NCBI GenBank assembly: GCA_022616275.1
Contig: JAKEFB010000043.1
Location: 1-64,000, forward strand
DNA length: 64,000 nucleotides
Reading direction: 5' to 3'
DNA from: Chloroflexota bacterium
GTDB lineage: Bacteria > Chloroflexota > Anaerolineae > Promineifilales > Promineifilaceae
Shown here piece after piece: positions 17,341 through 25,400 of the stretch. Each line of letters starts with the position of its first letter. Within the stretch, counting starts at the first letter, position 1. Position numbers and translations under genes: made by a program. Under the pieces are notes generated by a model. The model was not told where the DNA came from. It worked only from the letters and a program-made list of their open reading frames with translations, and ran no database searches.

Positions 17341-17403
17341 CTGTCACCTGTTCCCTGTTCCCTGTCCCCTATCACCTGACACCTGACACCTGATACTTGA
17401 CAC
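17341..17403. repeat. Heptamer tandem tract overlapping the sigma factor 3' end
   Basis: Nine consecutive 7-bp units in phase (CTGTCAC, CTGTTCC twice, CTGTCCC, CTATCAC, CTGACAC twice, CTGATAC, TTGACAC). The stop codon of the minus-strand sigma gene (17372-17374) lies inside the tract, so its last residues are encoded by repeat DNA. Confidence 0.9.
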
Positions 17404-18382
17404 CGGTTGAATACCCGGCCAGCTTGGAGCGGCGGAGCTTCTTCAGTGCTTCTTTTTCTACCTGGCGGATCCGTTCCCGGGAGATGCCAAACATTTCGCC
17501 GACCTCTTCCAGGGTGTGGGGCTCGCCGTCCTGGAGGCCGTAGCGCAGGCGCAGAATTTGGGCCTCGCGTGGCCCCAGCTTTTCCAGGGCTTGGTCTATT
17601 TCCTCGATGAGCATGGAACCGGCCACAACTTCGGCCGGTTCCGGCGCGTCCAGGTCCTCAATAAACTCGCCTAGATTGTCGTCCGAGCCGGCCTTGCTCG
17701 GCTGGTCCAGGTGGGCCGGCTGGCAGTTGGCCAGCAGCAGGGCGCGGACCTGCTCGGCGGGCATGGTGACGTGATCGGCAATTTCCTCTATAGTTGGCTC
17801 CCGCCCCTCGCGTTGGGCCAGCTCCTGCGTGGCCTGGTGGAGCCGGCCGATGTGTTCCATCCAGTGAATGGGGATGCGAACGGTGTTGCGCTGGCTATCC
17901 AGCGCCCGTGAGACCGCCTGGCGGATCCACCAGGTGGCGTAGGTGCTGAAGCGGTGGCCCAGCCGGTAGTCAAACTTGTCCACGGCCGTCATCAGTCCCA
18001 GATTGCCTTCCTGGATCAGGTCGAGGAAGGGCAGGCCCCGGTTGCGGTATCTTTTGGCAATGCTGACGACCAGGCGAGTGTTAGCCTGAATCAGGCGGCT
18101 CCGGGCCGCCTCGCCCGCCTCCCAGGTCCGCTGCCATGATTCCCTGTCTGTTTCGAAGGCGTCCTCTTTGGCCAGCCGTTGCGCCGCCGCCTGACCACTT
18201 TCAATGGCCTGGGCCAGCCGCGCCTCCTCCTCGGCCGAGAGCAGCGGCTCCCGCCCCATCTCGTGGAAGTACAGATCAACCAGGTCATCGGCCGACACCT
18301 GCTCCCCGTTAAAAGACGGCATCGGCCAGGAACCCCCTGCCCGTGATGCCTTGACCCCATTTTGACGTTTAAACCCGTTCAC
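17372..18382 (-). CDS. RNA polymerase sigma-70 family factor (primary-like, group 2)
   Basis: A 336-aa sigma factor with regions 1.2 (DDLVDLYFHEMGREPLLSAEEE), 2 (ANTRLVVSIAKRYRNRGLPF...DLIQEGNLGLMTAVDKFDY and STYATWWIRQAVSRAL), 3 (TIEEIADHVTMPAEQVRALL) and 4 (LGPREAQILRLRYGL...TLEEVGEMFGISRERIRQVEKEALKKLR) all intact. It recognises -10/-35 promoters. It lacks the long region 1.1 of the housekeeping factor, so an alternative group 2 role is likely. GTG start 18382 has AAAGGAG six bases upstream. The C-terminus (VKYQVSGVR) runs into the heptamer tract at 17341-17403. Confidence 0.92.
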   Translation of the reverse strand: MNGFKRQNGVKASRAGGSWPMPSFNGEQVSADDLVDLYFHEMGREPLLSAEEEARLAQAIESGQAAAQRLAKEDAFETDRESWQRTWEAGEAARSRLIQANTRLVVSIAKRYRNRGLPFLDLIQEGNLGLMTAVDKFDYRLGHRFSTYATWWIRQAVSRALDSQRNTVRIPIHWMEHIGRLHQATQELAQREGREPTIEEIADHVTMPAEQVRALLLANCQPAHLDQPSKAGSDDNLGEFIEDLDAPEPAEVVAGSMLIEEIDQALEKLGPREAQILRLRYGLQDGEPHTLEEVGEMFGISRERIRQVEKEALKKLRRSKLAGYSTGVKYQVSGVR

Positions 18383-18401
18383 CTAACTCTCCTTTCTTAA
18401 A

Positions 18402-18429
18402 CCTGACACTTGACACCTGGCACTTACTT
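18402..18429. repeat. Heptamer tract upstream of the sigma factor gene
   Basis: Four 7-bp units (CCTGACA, CTTGACA, CCTGGCA, CTTACTT), close in sequence to the tract at the other end of the same gene (17341-17403). It lies about 20 bases upstream of the sigma start, just before its RBS on the minus strand. Confidence 0.7.
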
Positions 18430-18527
18430 ATTGATTACCGCACTACAATACAGTAAATGGCCGGCCGTTCACAAGTGGCAAAGATCACCTTTTGGCGTGA
18501 CAAAGATCATGAGATAGGAGTCCTAGA

Positions 18528-18563
18528 GGGAAGAGGGGGAGAGGGGGAGCAGGGGGGCAGGGG
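18528..18563 (+). repeat. G-rich tract with quadruplex potential
   Basis: Runs of three to six G separated by one to three bases (GGG AA GA GGGGG AGA GGGGG AGCA GGGGGG CA GGGG). Four or more G-runs fit the formal pattern for a G-quadruplex. It lies between two minus-strand genes, so the C-rich strand would be in the RNA. Confidence 0.5.
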
Positions 18564-18593
18564 AGAGGTGGAAATGGAGTAATGAGTGAAAAG

Positions 18594-18623
18594 GGCGACC
18601 CCGCTCGTTGGAGTGGGGCCGCC
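18594..18623 (-). terminator. Intrinsic terminator of the methylglyoxal synthase gene
   Basis: On the minus strand a GC-rich stem (GGCG and CCCC/GGGG blocks, loop CAAC) is followed by CTTTTC. It lies 27 bases past the mgsA stop codon. Confidence 0.65.
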
Positions 18624-18649
18624 AGTCAGTTTGTTTTGTTGGGTTGGGG

Positions 18650-19135
18650 CTAATTAGGCGAGGGGGTCAGGCTTTCCGGGTCCAGCTCAAGCGGCCGCTG
18701 GTGATAGGCTTCATAGTCTGGAATTTCGCGCATGTAAGCCTCGTGCATGAGGGGCGAAGAAATCATCAAATCGGCCGTGGCCCGGTTGCAGGCGATGGGA
18801 ATGTTCCAGACCACGGCCATGCGCAATAAGGCCTTGACGTCAGGGTCGTGGGGCTGGGCCTGCAATGGGTCCCAGAAGAAGATGACAAAGTCAATTTCGC
18901 CCTCCACGATTTTAGCGCCCAACTGCTGGTCGCCGCCGAGTGGGCCGCTTTGCAGCTTGTTGACTTCCAATTCCAATTGCTTCTCCAGCAGCGTGCCGGT
19001 CGTGCCGGTCGAGTAAAGGCGGTGTTCTCGCAAAATCTCACGGTTGTACTTAACCCAGGCCAGCAAGTTGCCCTTTTGGCTGTCGTGGGCCACCAGGGCA
19101 ATGCTCTTTTGGGCCGGTGTTGATAGATAGCTCAT
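18650..19135 (-). CDS. mgsA: Methylglyoxal synthase
   Basis: A 161-aa cytoplasmic enzyme converting dihydroxyacetone phosphate to methylglyoxal and phosphate, a bypass of lower glycolysis under phosphate limitation. All hallmarks are present: [12 protein letters not shown] near the N-terminus, the phosphate-binding [14 protein letters not shown] with the catalytic-loop Asp, [18 protein letters not shown] and CNRATAD. Length is typical. GGAGGTAAC lies just upstream of the ATG. It is a single gene with its own terminator. Confidence 0.95.
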   Translation of the reverse strand: MSYLSTPAQKSIALVAHDSQKGNLLAWVKYNREILREHRLYSTGTTGTLLEKQLELEVNKLQSGPLGGDQQLGAKIVEGEIDFVIFFWDPLQAQPHDPDVKALLRMAVVWNIPIACNRATADLMISSPLMHEAYMREIPDYEAYHQRPLELDPESLTPSPN

Positions 19136-19168
19136 AGTTTGTTACCTCCGGTTGGACAATTTGTATTC

Positions 19169-19232
19169 AGGTGACTGGCACTTTTTCGAGAACCGTTGGC
19201 CTGAGATAGCACTCCGGAAGTGCCAGTCACCT
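19169..19232. repeat. Dispersed hairpin, GTGAC family, long-loop variant
   Basis: 15-bp perfect arms AGGTGACTGGCACTT (19169-19183) and its complement (19218-19232) around a 34-base loop. The arms differ from the copies at 3494 and 48668 at one position, with the compensating change in the other arm, so the pairing itself appears conserved. Confidence 0.8.
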
Positions 19233-19370
19233 CTAGGCCTTTAATGGACTCGTCCAACAGAAAGGGCAGTATAGGCCGGCCGGTTGAGGAAGTCTATCAC
19301 CAGGTTGCACGAAACCCGGCCGGGGAATTCGTGCGAAGTGGACAAAGTACTGGGGTGCGGAGATTTCCGG

Positions 19371-19376
19371 TATAAT
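19371..19376 (+). promoter_or_regulatory. -10 box TATAAT of the small antitoxin-like gene
   Basis: Perfect TATAAT 35 bases before the ATG at 19411; I see no good -35 at 17 bases. AGGAG lies 8 bases upstream of that ATG. Confidence 0.4.
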
Positions 19377-19410
19377 AGGAACTGGCAAAACCGCCTCAGG
19401 AGCAGTTTGT

Positions 19411-19572
19411 ATGGCTGAACAAGTATCCGTTTCCATCCCCCAACCAATTTACCGGCGCGCCCGCAAACTGGCCCGCTTACGTAACCGGCCGGTGGATGAT
19501 GTGCTGATTGAGGTGCTGGATCAGGCCTTGCCGCCGGACGATAAGCCAGAAGTCGCCGCAGACGCCTTTTGA
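19411..19572 (+). CDS. 53-aa antitoxin-like protein, possible ribbon-helix-helix
   Basis: ATG with AGGAG at 8 bases and a perfect TATAAT 35 bases upstream. The product starts MAEQVSVSIPQPIYRRARKL and continues ARLRNRPVDDVLIEVLDQAL plus an acidic tail. A short beta-strand, then two amphipathic helices with Arg-rich surfaces, resembles VapB/CopG-type antitoxins of chloroflexal and cyanobacterial TA pairs. No PIN or other toxin gene follows; the next gene is on the opposite strand. It is either a solitary antitoxin or a small DNA-binding regulator. Confidence 0.65.
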   Translation: MAEQVSVSIPQPIYRRARKLARLRNRPVDDVLIEVLDQALPPDDKPEVAADAF

Positions 19573-19595
19573 GCTAACCTCGATGACTCTAACGA

Positions 19596-20063
19596 TTAAC
19601 CACCCTTGTTGTCCACCCACTTGTGGTAATCCCAATCTGGATATACTGATACCCACTCTTCTTCGGCCGTCATAATCATAACGATACGGGCGTCATTCTC
19701 TGGCGCTTCTCTTTTTGCTAGAACCTCCTCATAACCGTTATCTGTCTTCACAGTAACCAACCAGTTAAGTGGTTCAATATCCACTGCCCTTGCTTGCGGG
19801 TCACGTTTTTTGGCCCATTCCGTTGCTGCGTTAAGCAATATAATTTTCGCCTGGGAGCGTTCTGCCAGGGTATAGTATAGGAATTCCAGCGGGTCAATCA
19901 GTTGAGGTTCACGCCCTAGCCGGGCCAGTATCTCGTTGAAGATAGTTATAAACTCTTGCTCGTTTGTGGCAGCAAAGAAACGAAGACAAAGCGCCAGGGC
20001 CTCTTTGGCTTCGCCGGCCGTTACCTCTTCCTGAATTCTCTCCACTGGGTCATAAGGTCCCAT
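19596..20063 (-). CDS. Unknown 155-aa protein downstream of the retron reverse transcriptase
   Basis: I do not recognise this protein. It starts at ATG 20063 (MGPYDPVERIQEEV), with GAGGGA upstream, ten bases after the reverse transcriptase stop, so the two are probably co-transcribed. A helical N-terminal half (RIQEEVTAGEAKEALALCLR; LAERSQAKIILLNAATEWA) is followed by a strand-rich C-terminal half (NWLVTVKTDNGYEEVLAKRE; RIVMIMTAEEEWVSVYPDWD). No signal peptide, membrane helix or catalytic motif is evident. Position after a retron RT makes an accessory or effector role possible, but this is inference from context only. Confidence 0.75.
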   Translation of the reverse strand: MGPYDPVERIQEEVTAGEAKEALALCLRFFAATNEQEFITIFNEILARLGREPQLIDPLEFLYYTLAERSQAKIILLNAATEWAKKRDPQARAVDIEPLNWLVTVKTDNGYEEVLAKREAPENDARIVMIMTAEEEWVSVYPDWDYHKWVDNKGG

Positions 20064-20073
20064 CGTTCCCTCA

Positions 20074-21660
20074 TCATTTTGACCAATCTCTGATGAATTT
20101 GACTTTTTCTGCTGACTTAAGCTCTTTGCTCCGAACCCCCTCCTTGATATACAGGTTATCATTGGCCAGGACCGGTTCATCTGTCCTCGATGTTTTGATC
20201 AGACAGACCAACTTGCCGCTTACCGATACATGGCTAATCGTATAAAAGCGGGAAGGGTTCGTTATGCTTAACGAGCTATTTAACAAGTTCGTCAAAAACA
20301 GTTCGTAACCATCCCAGTTTCCTTTTCGCGGATCAGCCGTCGTATATTCCCGTTCAACACCGACGACAGCGTTAGAATCATCCACACCAATCAATACAAT
20401 ACCTTTAGGAACGCTATTCATTAGAGATGCTACTGCCCGCACTACTTTTTGCGACATATGATCGTCCTTTCGACCAGTATGCGGGTTCAGACAAGCCCCC
20501 TCTTTGAATTCAACTGATTCGGATTCACCACGGGCAATTAATGAAGCAATTTCTTGGTGCGGGTCTTCTAAGCGCTCAAACAGGTATGGTGTTAAGCCTT
20601 GGGCTCGTTCTAACTGCGCAGCCTGATTATTGAAACGAATAAACATTTCATTGTCCCTGCCGCGAACCATCGCAAGAAACTCAATTTTACCTTTAACCAC
20701 CTGGCGAAAGGCGGGCTGGCTTTTATACGATTTGTCAGGCGGCTTTTTACAGTATTTTGCAAAGTACTCATTTTCTGCAGCCTCATATCCATGCTTGTCC
20801 CAGGCATGCAGCATGGCTCGAATCTGGCGAATAAAGTTACGTTTTACATTTACAAACTGATTTGTTGTAAGTCCTGTTACTTCCTGCCGCTTATTTCTAG
20901 TCTGCAAGCGCACTTTATTTGAATTGATGGAAAAACCATTGTCATGAATGATCTCTTGCAGTTCTTGTCCTACTTCAACGTGGTACCCTTCAACATCTGA
21001 GAAAACGAAAGCCAGTGCAGAAGGGAATTTACCAGCCCAGGTGGAAAAAGTTAGGTCATCAGCATACCTTGTATAAAAACAACCGTTTTCTTTAGCCAGT
21101 TTCTGCAACTGACTGTCCATTTTGGCACAGATCATATTGGCAATGATCGGTGAAGTGGGAGCACCTTGAGGAAGGCCACTAGACAAAGAGCAGATCTGGG
21201 CTAAAACTGTAGCTACCTTGTCGTTAAAATTGTAAGGATAGGCCATGAACATCCCACGTACGCGGCCAAAATGGATAGAAGGAAAGAAATCTTTAAGATC
21301 CAGGTTAAGCACAAATTTTCTTTTGATATGTTGGGCAGCATTTTTAACGATACTTCTGCTTTTGGTAAATCCTTGGACGGCCGGTTTAGGTTCGTAAACC
21401 AACTTCAACTGTAGAACCTGCAGTAATTTTTTCTGAATTATTTTCAAGTTGGGTGCTGGCTCAAGGATAATTCGGTCTCCACCTCGCTTCTTGGGAATCA
21501 CAAATCTGGTATAGCGTTGTGATTCAGGGAGAATAAAGAGATAGTACTCTAAAAAATCGTAGCTGCTAAGCTCTAAAAGTTTAGCAACATCTTGGGGAGT
21601 GTGTAGAGCAAAAAAGCGGTCAACTATTGTTGCTTCAAGTGCAATAAGTTCTACAGCCAT
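20074..21660 (-). CDS. Retron-type reverse transcriptase fused to an AlbA_2 (Schlafen-type) domain
   Basis: A 528-aa protein. RT domain about 50-330: NAAQH (107-111, the NAxxH motif typical of retron RTs), motif A LNLDLKDFFPSI with Asp 121, LPQGAPTSP (163-171), catalytic YADD (199-202) and VTG (261-263), the second retron hallmark. There is no group II intron maturase or HNH part. From about residue 375 an AlbA_2 domain follows: ESVEFKEG (381-388), GIVLIGVDDSNAVVGV (420-435) and LYIKEGVRSKEL near the end, the nucleic-acid-binding module of Schlafen-like proteins. The minus-strand upstream region carries a predicted msr-msd RNA. Known retron RTs copy such an RNA into msDNA and act in anti-phage defence with a fused or adjacent effector; here the AlbA_2 part and/or the next gene could be that effector. 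The DNA is clearly AT-richer than its surroundings, suggesting transfer. Confidence 0.9.
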   Translation of the reverse strand: MAVELIALEATIVDRFFALHTPQDVAKLLELSSYDFLEYYLFILPESQRYTRFVIPKKRGGDRIILEPAPNLKIIQKKLLQVLQLKLVYEPKPAVQGFTKSRSIVKNAAQHIKRKFVLNLDLKDFFPSIHFGRVRGMFMAYPYNFNDKVATVLAQICSLSSGLPQGAPTSPIIANMICAKMDSQLQKLAKENGCFYTRYADDLTFSTWAGKFPSALAFVFSDVEGYHVEVGQELQEIIHDNGFSINSNKVRLQTRNKRQEVTGLTTNQFVNVKRNFIRQIRAMLHAWDKHGYEAAENEYFAKYCKKPPDKSYKSQPAFRQVVKGKIEFLAMVRGRDNEMFIRFNNQAAQLERAQGLTPYLFERLEDPHQEIASLIARGESESVEFKEGACLNPHTGRKDDHMSQKVVRAVASLMNSVPKGIVLIGVDDSNAVVGVEREYTTADPRKGNWDGYELFLTNLLNSSLSITNPSRFYTISHVSVSGKLVCLIKTSRTDEPVLANDNLYIKEGVRSKELKSAEKVKFIRDWSK

Positions 21661-21700
21661 AAAAGCGGAATAGGCGTGGTTAATTGTTTAAAGATATGAG

Positions 21701-21844
21701 TGGATACTTGTGGGGCAATTCTGCTTTACCGAAGCACATGCGGTGTAAGCATGGTTTGCGCATGTGCGGAGGGTCATAAAGCTCAATACTCTAATAATTG
21801 CAGCAGGATCCACCGCAAATAGCAATTGAACCTACAAGTATCCA
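21701..21844 (-). ncRNA. Predicted retron msr-msd RNA
   Basis: The stretch is closed by a perfect 11-bp inverted repeat: TGGATACTTGT at 21701-21711 and ACAAGTATCCA at 21834-21844, extendable by G-U and G-C pairs. This matches the a1/a2 repeat of retron RNAs. Inside is a long stem: GCTTTA/TAAAGC (21723-21728 with 21777-21782), CC/GG, then GCACATGCG/CGCATGTGC (21734-21742 with 21759-21767) around a 16-base loop, which I read as the msd. A smaller AATTGC/GCAATT stem (21796-21801 with 21822-21827) lies in the msr part. The RNA end nearest the gene is 40 bases before the RT start, the usual retron spacing. The branching G is not assigned. Confidence 0.72.
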
Positions 21845-21865
21845 AACACATGATACCAAACTGCT

Positions 21866-21892
21866 ACCTATTCGACTAGTCATAGAATAGGT
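21866..21892. other. Hairpin upstream of the predicted msr-msd RNA
   Basis: Perfect 8-bp arms ACCTATTC/GAATAGGT with an 11-base loop, about 20 bases upstream of the predicted RNA start. It could be an operator or part of the retron leader. No convincing promoter boxes were found beside it. Confidence 0.35.
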
Positions 21893-21993
21893 TCCATAGT
21901 TGCTTTAAAGGCCAGAAGAGGATGCGTCCGTTCTAATGGCTTGTAGAATTTTGATACAAGGCTGTAATTAGGGAGTCGGGGAGGAATGAGACA

Positions 21994-22320
21994 GTGAATG
22001 AGAAGAGAAAACGGCCCATCCTGGCCATAATTTCGCTGACGCTGCTGATGGTCGTCAATGTAATTGCCTGGCTCCTGACGACACTGCTGTGGTTGGCGGA
22101 AATAAATTCGCCTGAACCTCCATTTTTCTTCCCGCTCCAGATATTTATCTTCCCCTTTGCCTTTATTGCCATCCTGATAACCAGCGTCGTCGGTGCGTTA
22201 TTGGCCCTCCTGGCCGAAGCCCGGAATGAACCGTGGGAACGCGTGCGCCTCGCAGCTTACCTGGTAAACATCGGTTCCCTGCCGCTGTACCTTGTTTTGT
22301 TTCGGTATGTCTGGAATTAA
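21994..22320 (+). CDS. Small three-helix membrane protein
   Basis: A 108-aa protein with hydrophobic segments at about 8-33, 44-71 and 87-104 (LAIISLTLLMVVNVIAWLLT; FPFAFIAILITSVVGALLAL; LVNIGSLPLYLVLF). No family recognised. GTG start 21994 preceded by GGGGAGGAA; the ATG within that stretch (21986) is out of frame and closes at once. Divergent from the retron and ending before a strong bidirectional terminator. A role in the retron system cannot be excluded, but nothing in the sequence shows it. Confidence 0.65.
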   Translation: MNEKRKRPILAIISLTLLMVVNVIAWLLTTLLWLAEINSPEPPFFFPLQIFIFPFAFIAILITSVVGALLALLAEARNEPWERVRLAAYLVNIGSLPLYLVLFRYVWN

Positions 22321-22364
22321 GGGGTGGTTGTGGCCTTAACCGGCCGGGCAGGGACAACCAAGAA

Positions 22365-22405
22365 AAAGAGATTAGAGAGCGGCATTGCCACTCTCTAATC
22401 TCTTT
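22365..22405. terminator. Bidirectional intrinsic terminator
   Basis: Perfect 15-bp stem AAAGAGATTAGAGAG/CTCTCTAATCTCTTT with an 11-base loop. The A/T ends give U-runs in both directions. It separates the convergent small membrane protein gene and the giant secreted-protein gene. Confidence 0.8.
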
Positions 22406-22432
22406 AAGAAACAGCGATCAGCCGCTATTTAC

Positions 22433-25400
22433 TCAGGGGTTGGGGGCGTCGCAGGAGGCGGCGCCGGTGCCCAGGTAGACGGCCGAGATACGATTAACGC
22501 TGCTCGTTAGCTCGTAGCCGGTGATCTCCACCAGGGCGAAGCCGGTAACATGGTAGAGGGTGTTATTGCCCGAGCCGGTGGCTGTATCCCACACCGGGAT
22601 GAGAATGGGGGATCCAACCAACAGGTCCAGGGCATCACGGACCGCCTGCGAATTTTGCAGGCCCGGCCGCCCGTCTACCCAGTCGGCCAGCGAGACCTCG
22701 TGGTCGTTGGGATCGTTGGGATTGACGTAGGTCTCGCTGTCGCCCGGCGGGGTCAGGCTGGTGGCCAGGGTCGTCGAACTCGACTCGCCCGTCCAGCTTA
22801 ACCAGCCGAAGTTGCCCGGCCCGCCGCCGAAGAAGATGTCGCCCAGGCTCTGGCCGACCTGGATCCCGTCCAGCGCTGCCTGATGCAGGGCGATGGGATA
22901 GAGCGATGCCGAGGTCGTACCGACCACTTCGACGGTCACCGCGTTGCTGTCCTGGACCAGGCCGGAACCCCACAGCGCCGACACCTGGTTGGTCAGCGGG
23001 CCGCAGGTCGTGGGTGTCACCTGAATGGTAACGATGGCCGGCTGCCCGGCCGTGACCGGCCCCTGCCAGGTCACGCCCAGGCCATCGTCGTTGACCGTGG
23101 CCTCGCCGGTGTTGGCCGTCGAGGAAAGCCCTGTCACCCGGCCGGCCGGCAGCCGGTCGAGCATGACCACGTCGCTGATGGTGCCGGTGGCGCTTAAGAC
23201 GACCGTGTAGACCAGCGGCTGCCCAACCTGGACCTGTTGCTGGTCGGCCGACAGGGTGACGCCATGCGCCGGCGTAACCAGGACAGGAATCAACGGCGTA
23301 AAGGCGACGTTATCGGCCGCGTCCACGGCCACGGCCGAGACCAGGTTGAAGCCCTGGTGTAGCTCGACTGGCAGGCTGAAGTCGCCGCCGGCCGTCGGCG
23401 TGACGACCTGGCCGTTGACCAGCACCGTGACCACGCCGCTGTCGTCGCTGGCCTGGCCGGTGACGACGATCGTCGTCGTTTCGCTGGCGCTGGTAATCAC
23501 CGTCCGGGTGTTGGGATAGGTCAGGCTGATCTGCGGCGCCAGGGTGTCGGCCGGGCCGTGGACGGCGTAAGCCCGGATGAGCTGATCGGTGTTGCCGTCC
23601 TGGTCGGTGCTCTGGGCCACCAGCAGGTAATCACCGATGGCCGGGGTAGGGATGGAGAAGGTAAAGGTGCTAAAGCCGGCCAGGTCTACCTGCTCTTCCA
23701 GCACGGTCGCGCCGCCCGTGGCCGTCACCGTCAACTGCGTCGGGCCGTAGCCGTACACGTCGAGCCGGCCGGTTCCCGGCTGGCCGGGCGTGTAGCTGCC
23801 GTGGTCGGTCGTCAGTTCGACCAGGTGCGCCCAGCCGACGTCGAATTGGGCCGCCGCCCCGGCCACGCGCCAGCTTACACCCGGCAGGCCGACGTTCACC
23901 AGCAGGCGGTGCGGCCCGACGACCGGCGTGCTGAACGCGCCGCTAATCTCGAACACGTTCAGGCCCGGCAGCAGGTCTACCGGCTGGCTGACGGCCGGCG
24001 TCAGGGTGAGCACGTCGCCGTCGTCGGGAGTGAAGATCCAGGCCGTCAGTTCCAGGCCAAGAATCGGCTCGTCCTTCTCGTTCCAGAACTCGACGACGGC
24101 CGAAATCTCGTCCTCCTGGTTGTAGCGGGCCTGGTCCAGGGTGATGTGCCGGGTCGTGACCTTCCAGCCCCGGACGTCAACCGGGTAGGTGAACGCCTCT
24201 CCGTTAATCTGGGCCACGAAGGTGTAGCGGCCCTCGCGCAAGGCGGCGGGCAGGGTGTAAGAGAAGGGATAGGTCCCGGTGACGACCAGCCCTGACTCAC
24301 CGGACGGCGGACCCCACAGCAGGAGCCCGTCGGTCTGGTAGGCCAGTTCCAGCGGCCCCATGACGACGACGCTGCCCAGCGTGCCGGTGACGTGGAGGGT
24401 GCCGTAGATCGTCTCACCCGGATCGTAGACCAGCTTGTCGAAGGTCAGGTAGGCGCCCTGCTGCGGCTGCACGACTGGAACCGGCAGGCTGTCCAACAAG
24501 AGGACACGCCGGTCGAAGTCGGGCGGCGACCCGGCCGTGGCCAGGAAGACGTTGGCCCGGGCCGCTTCGGTCACGGTGAAGGCAAAGGTGTACTGGACCG
24601 TCTGGTTGGCTGGAATGGTGATGGGATCGTAAGCCTCGGCCACCAGGTAGCGCGGCATGACGATGTAGTTGCCGCCGACGCCGGCCATCTCGGTGAAGGT
24701 CGCCGTCAGCGTGGCCACGTCGCCGGGATAGTAGACCGCCTGGTCGAGGGCCAGGGACATCTCTACCTCGGCCGCGGCGACCAGGACGGTGAAGGGCTGG
24801 CTGGCCCCGTCAACGGTGAGTTCGCCAAAGTACTCGCCGGCCGGCAGGTCGGCCGGAACCGGCAGCTCGAAGGTGAAGCTATCGGTGGCGAACGCCGGCG
24901 GCGTAATGATCCATTGCTGCTCGGGATCGAAGAGTTGCAAGCCGACGATAATCGGCCCGGCCGCGCCATCGTTGGCCAGTTCGACTGTCACCACGAGGGT
25001 ATCGCCGGCGGCCACCGGGCTGGGCGAGACGGACACATTCTGCACGCTCACCTGCGGGATGGCCGGTTCGGCCGGCTCGAGCAAGGCCACTTCCAGCGCA
25101 TCCTGGGCGATCTCGTTCCCGGCCTGGTCAACGAGCTGGCCGCTCACGGTGTGGCGGCCGCCGGCCAGGTCCAGCGGCAACGTGCCGGCGACCGTTTCAC
25201 CGGCCGGCACGGCCACGTCCAACGCCAGGGCCGGCAGGCCGTCCACCTCAACCAGCAACTGGCCGGAAACCGGCAGCGAGCCGGTGCCTTCCAGCAGGTA
25301 GGGGACCTCCACCAGCCCGGCCACTTCGCCGTCCGGTGACAGCAAGGACAGCGCCGCCAGCTCGCCCTGGGCGACCGGCCTGGTCAGCGCCAGCGACACG

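Noticed and set aside
17341..17403. CRISPR array
   Set aside because: Seven-base units without unique spacers; no 25-40-bp direct repeats and no cas genes anywhere in the window.
18528..18563. G-rich tract as a regulatory quadruplex of the mgsA gene
   Set aside because: It lies beyond the mgsA terminator and upstream of the sigma gene with the C-rich strand in the RNA, so a transcript quadruplex for these genes is unlikely. Listed only as a sequence feature.
20074..21660. Group II intron or diversity-generating retroelement
   Set aside because: No maturase X or HNH domain and no intron RNA ends. No template/variable repeat pair or avd-like gene nearby. NAxxH and VTG point to a retron instead.
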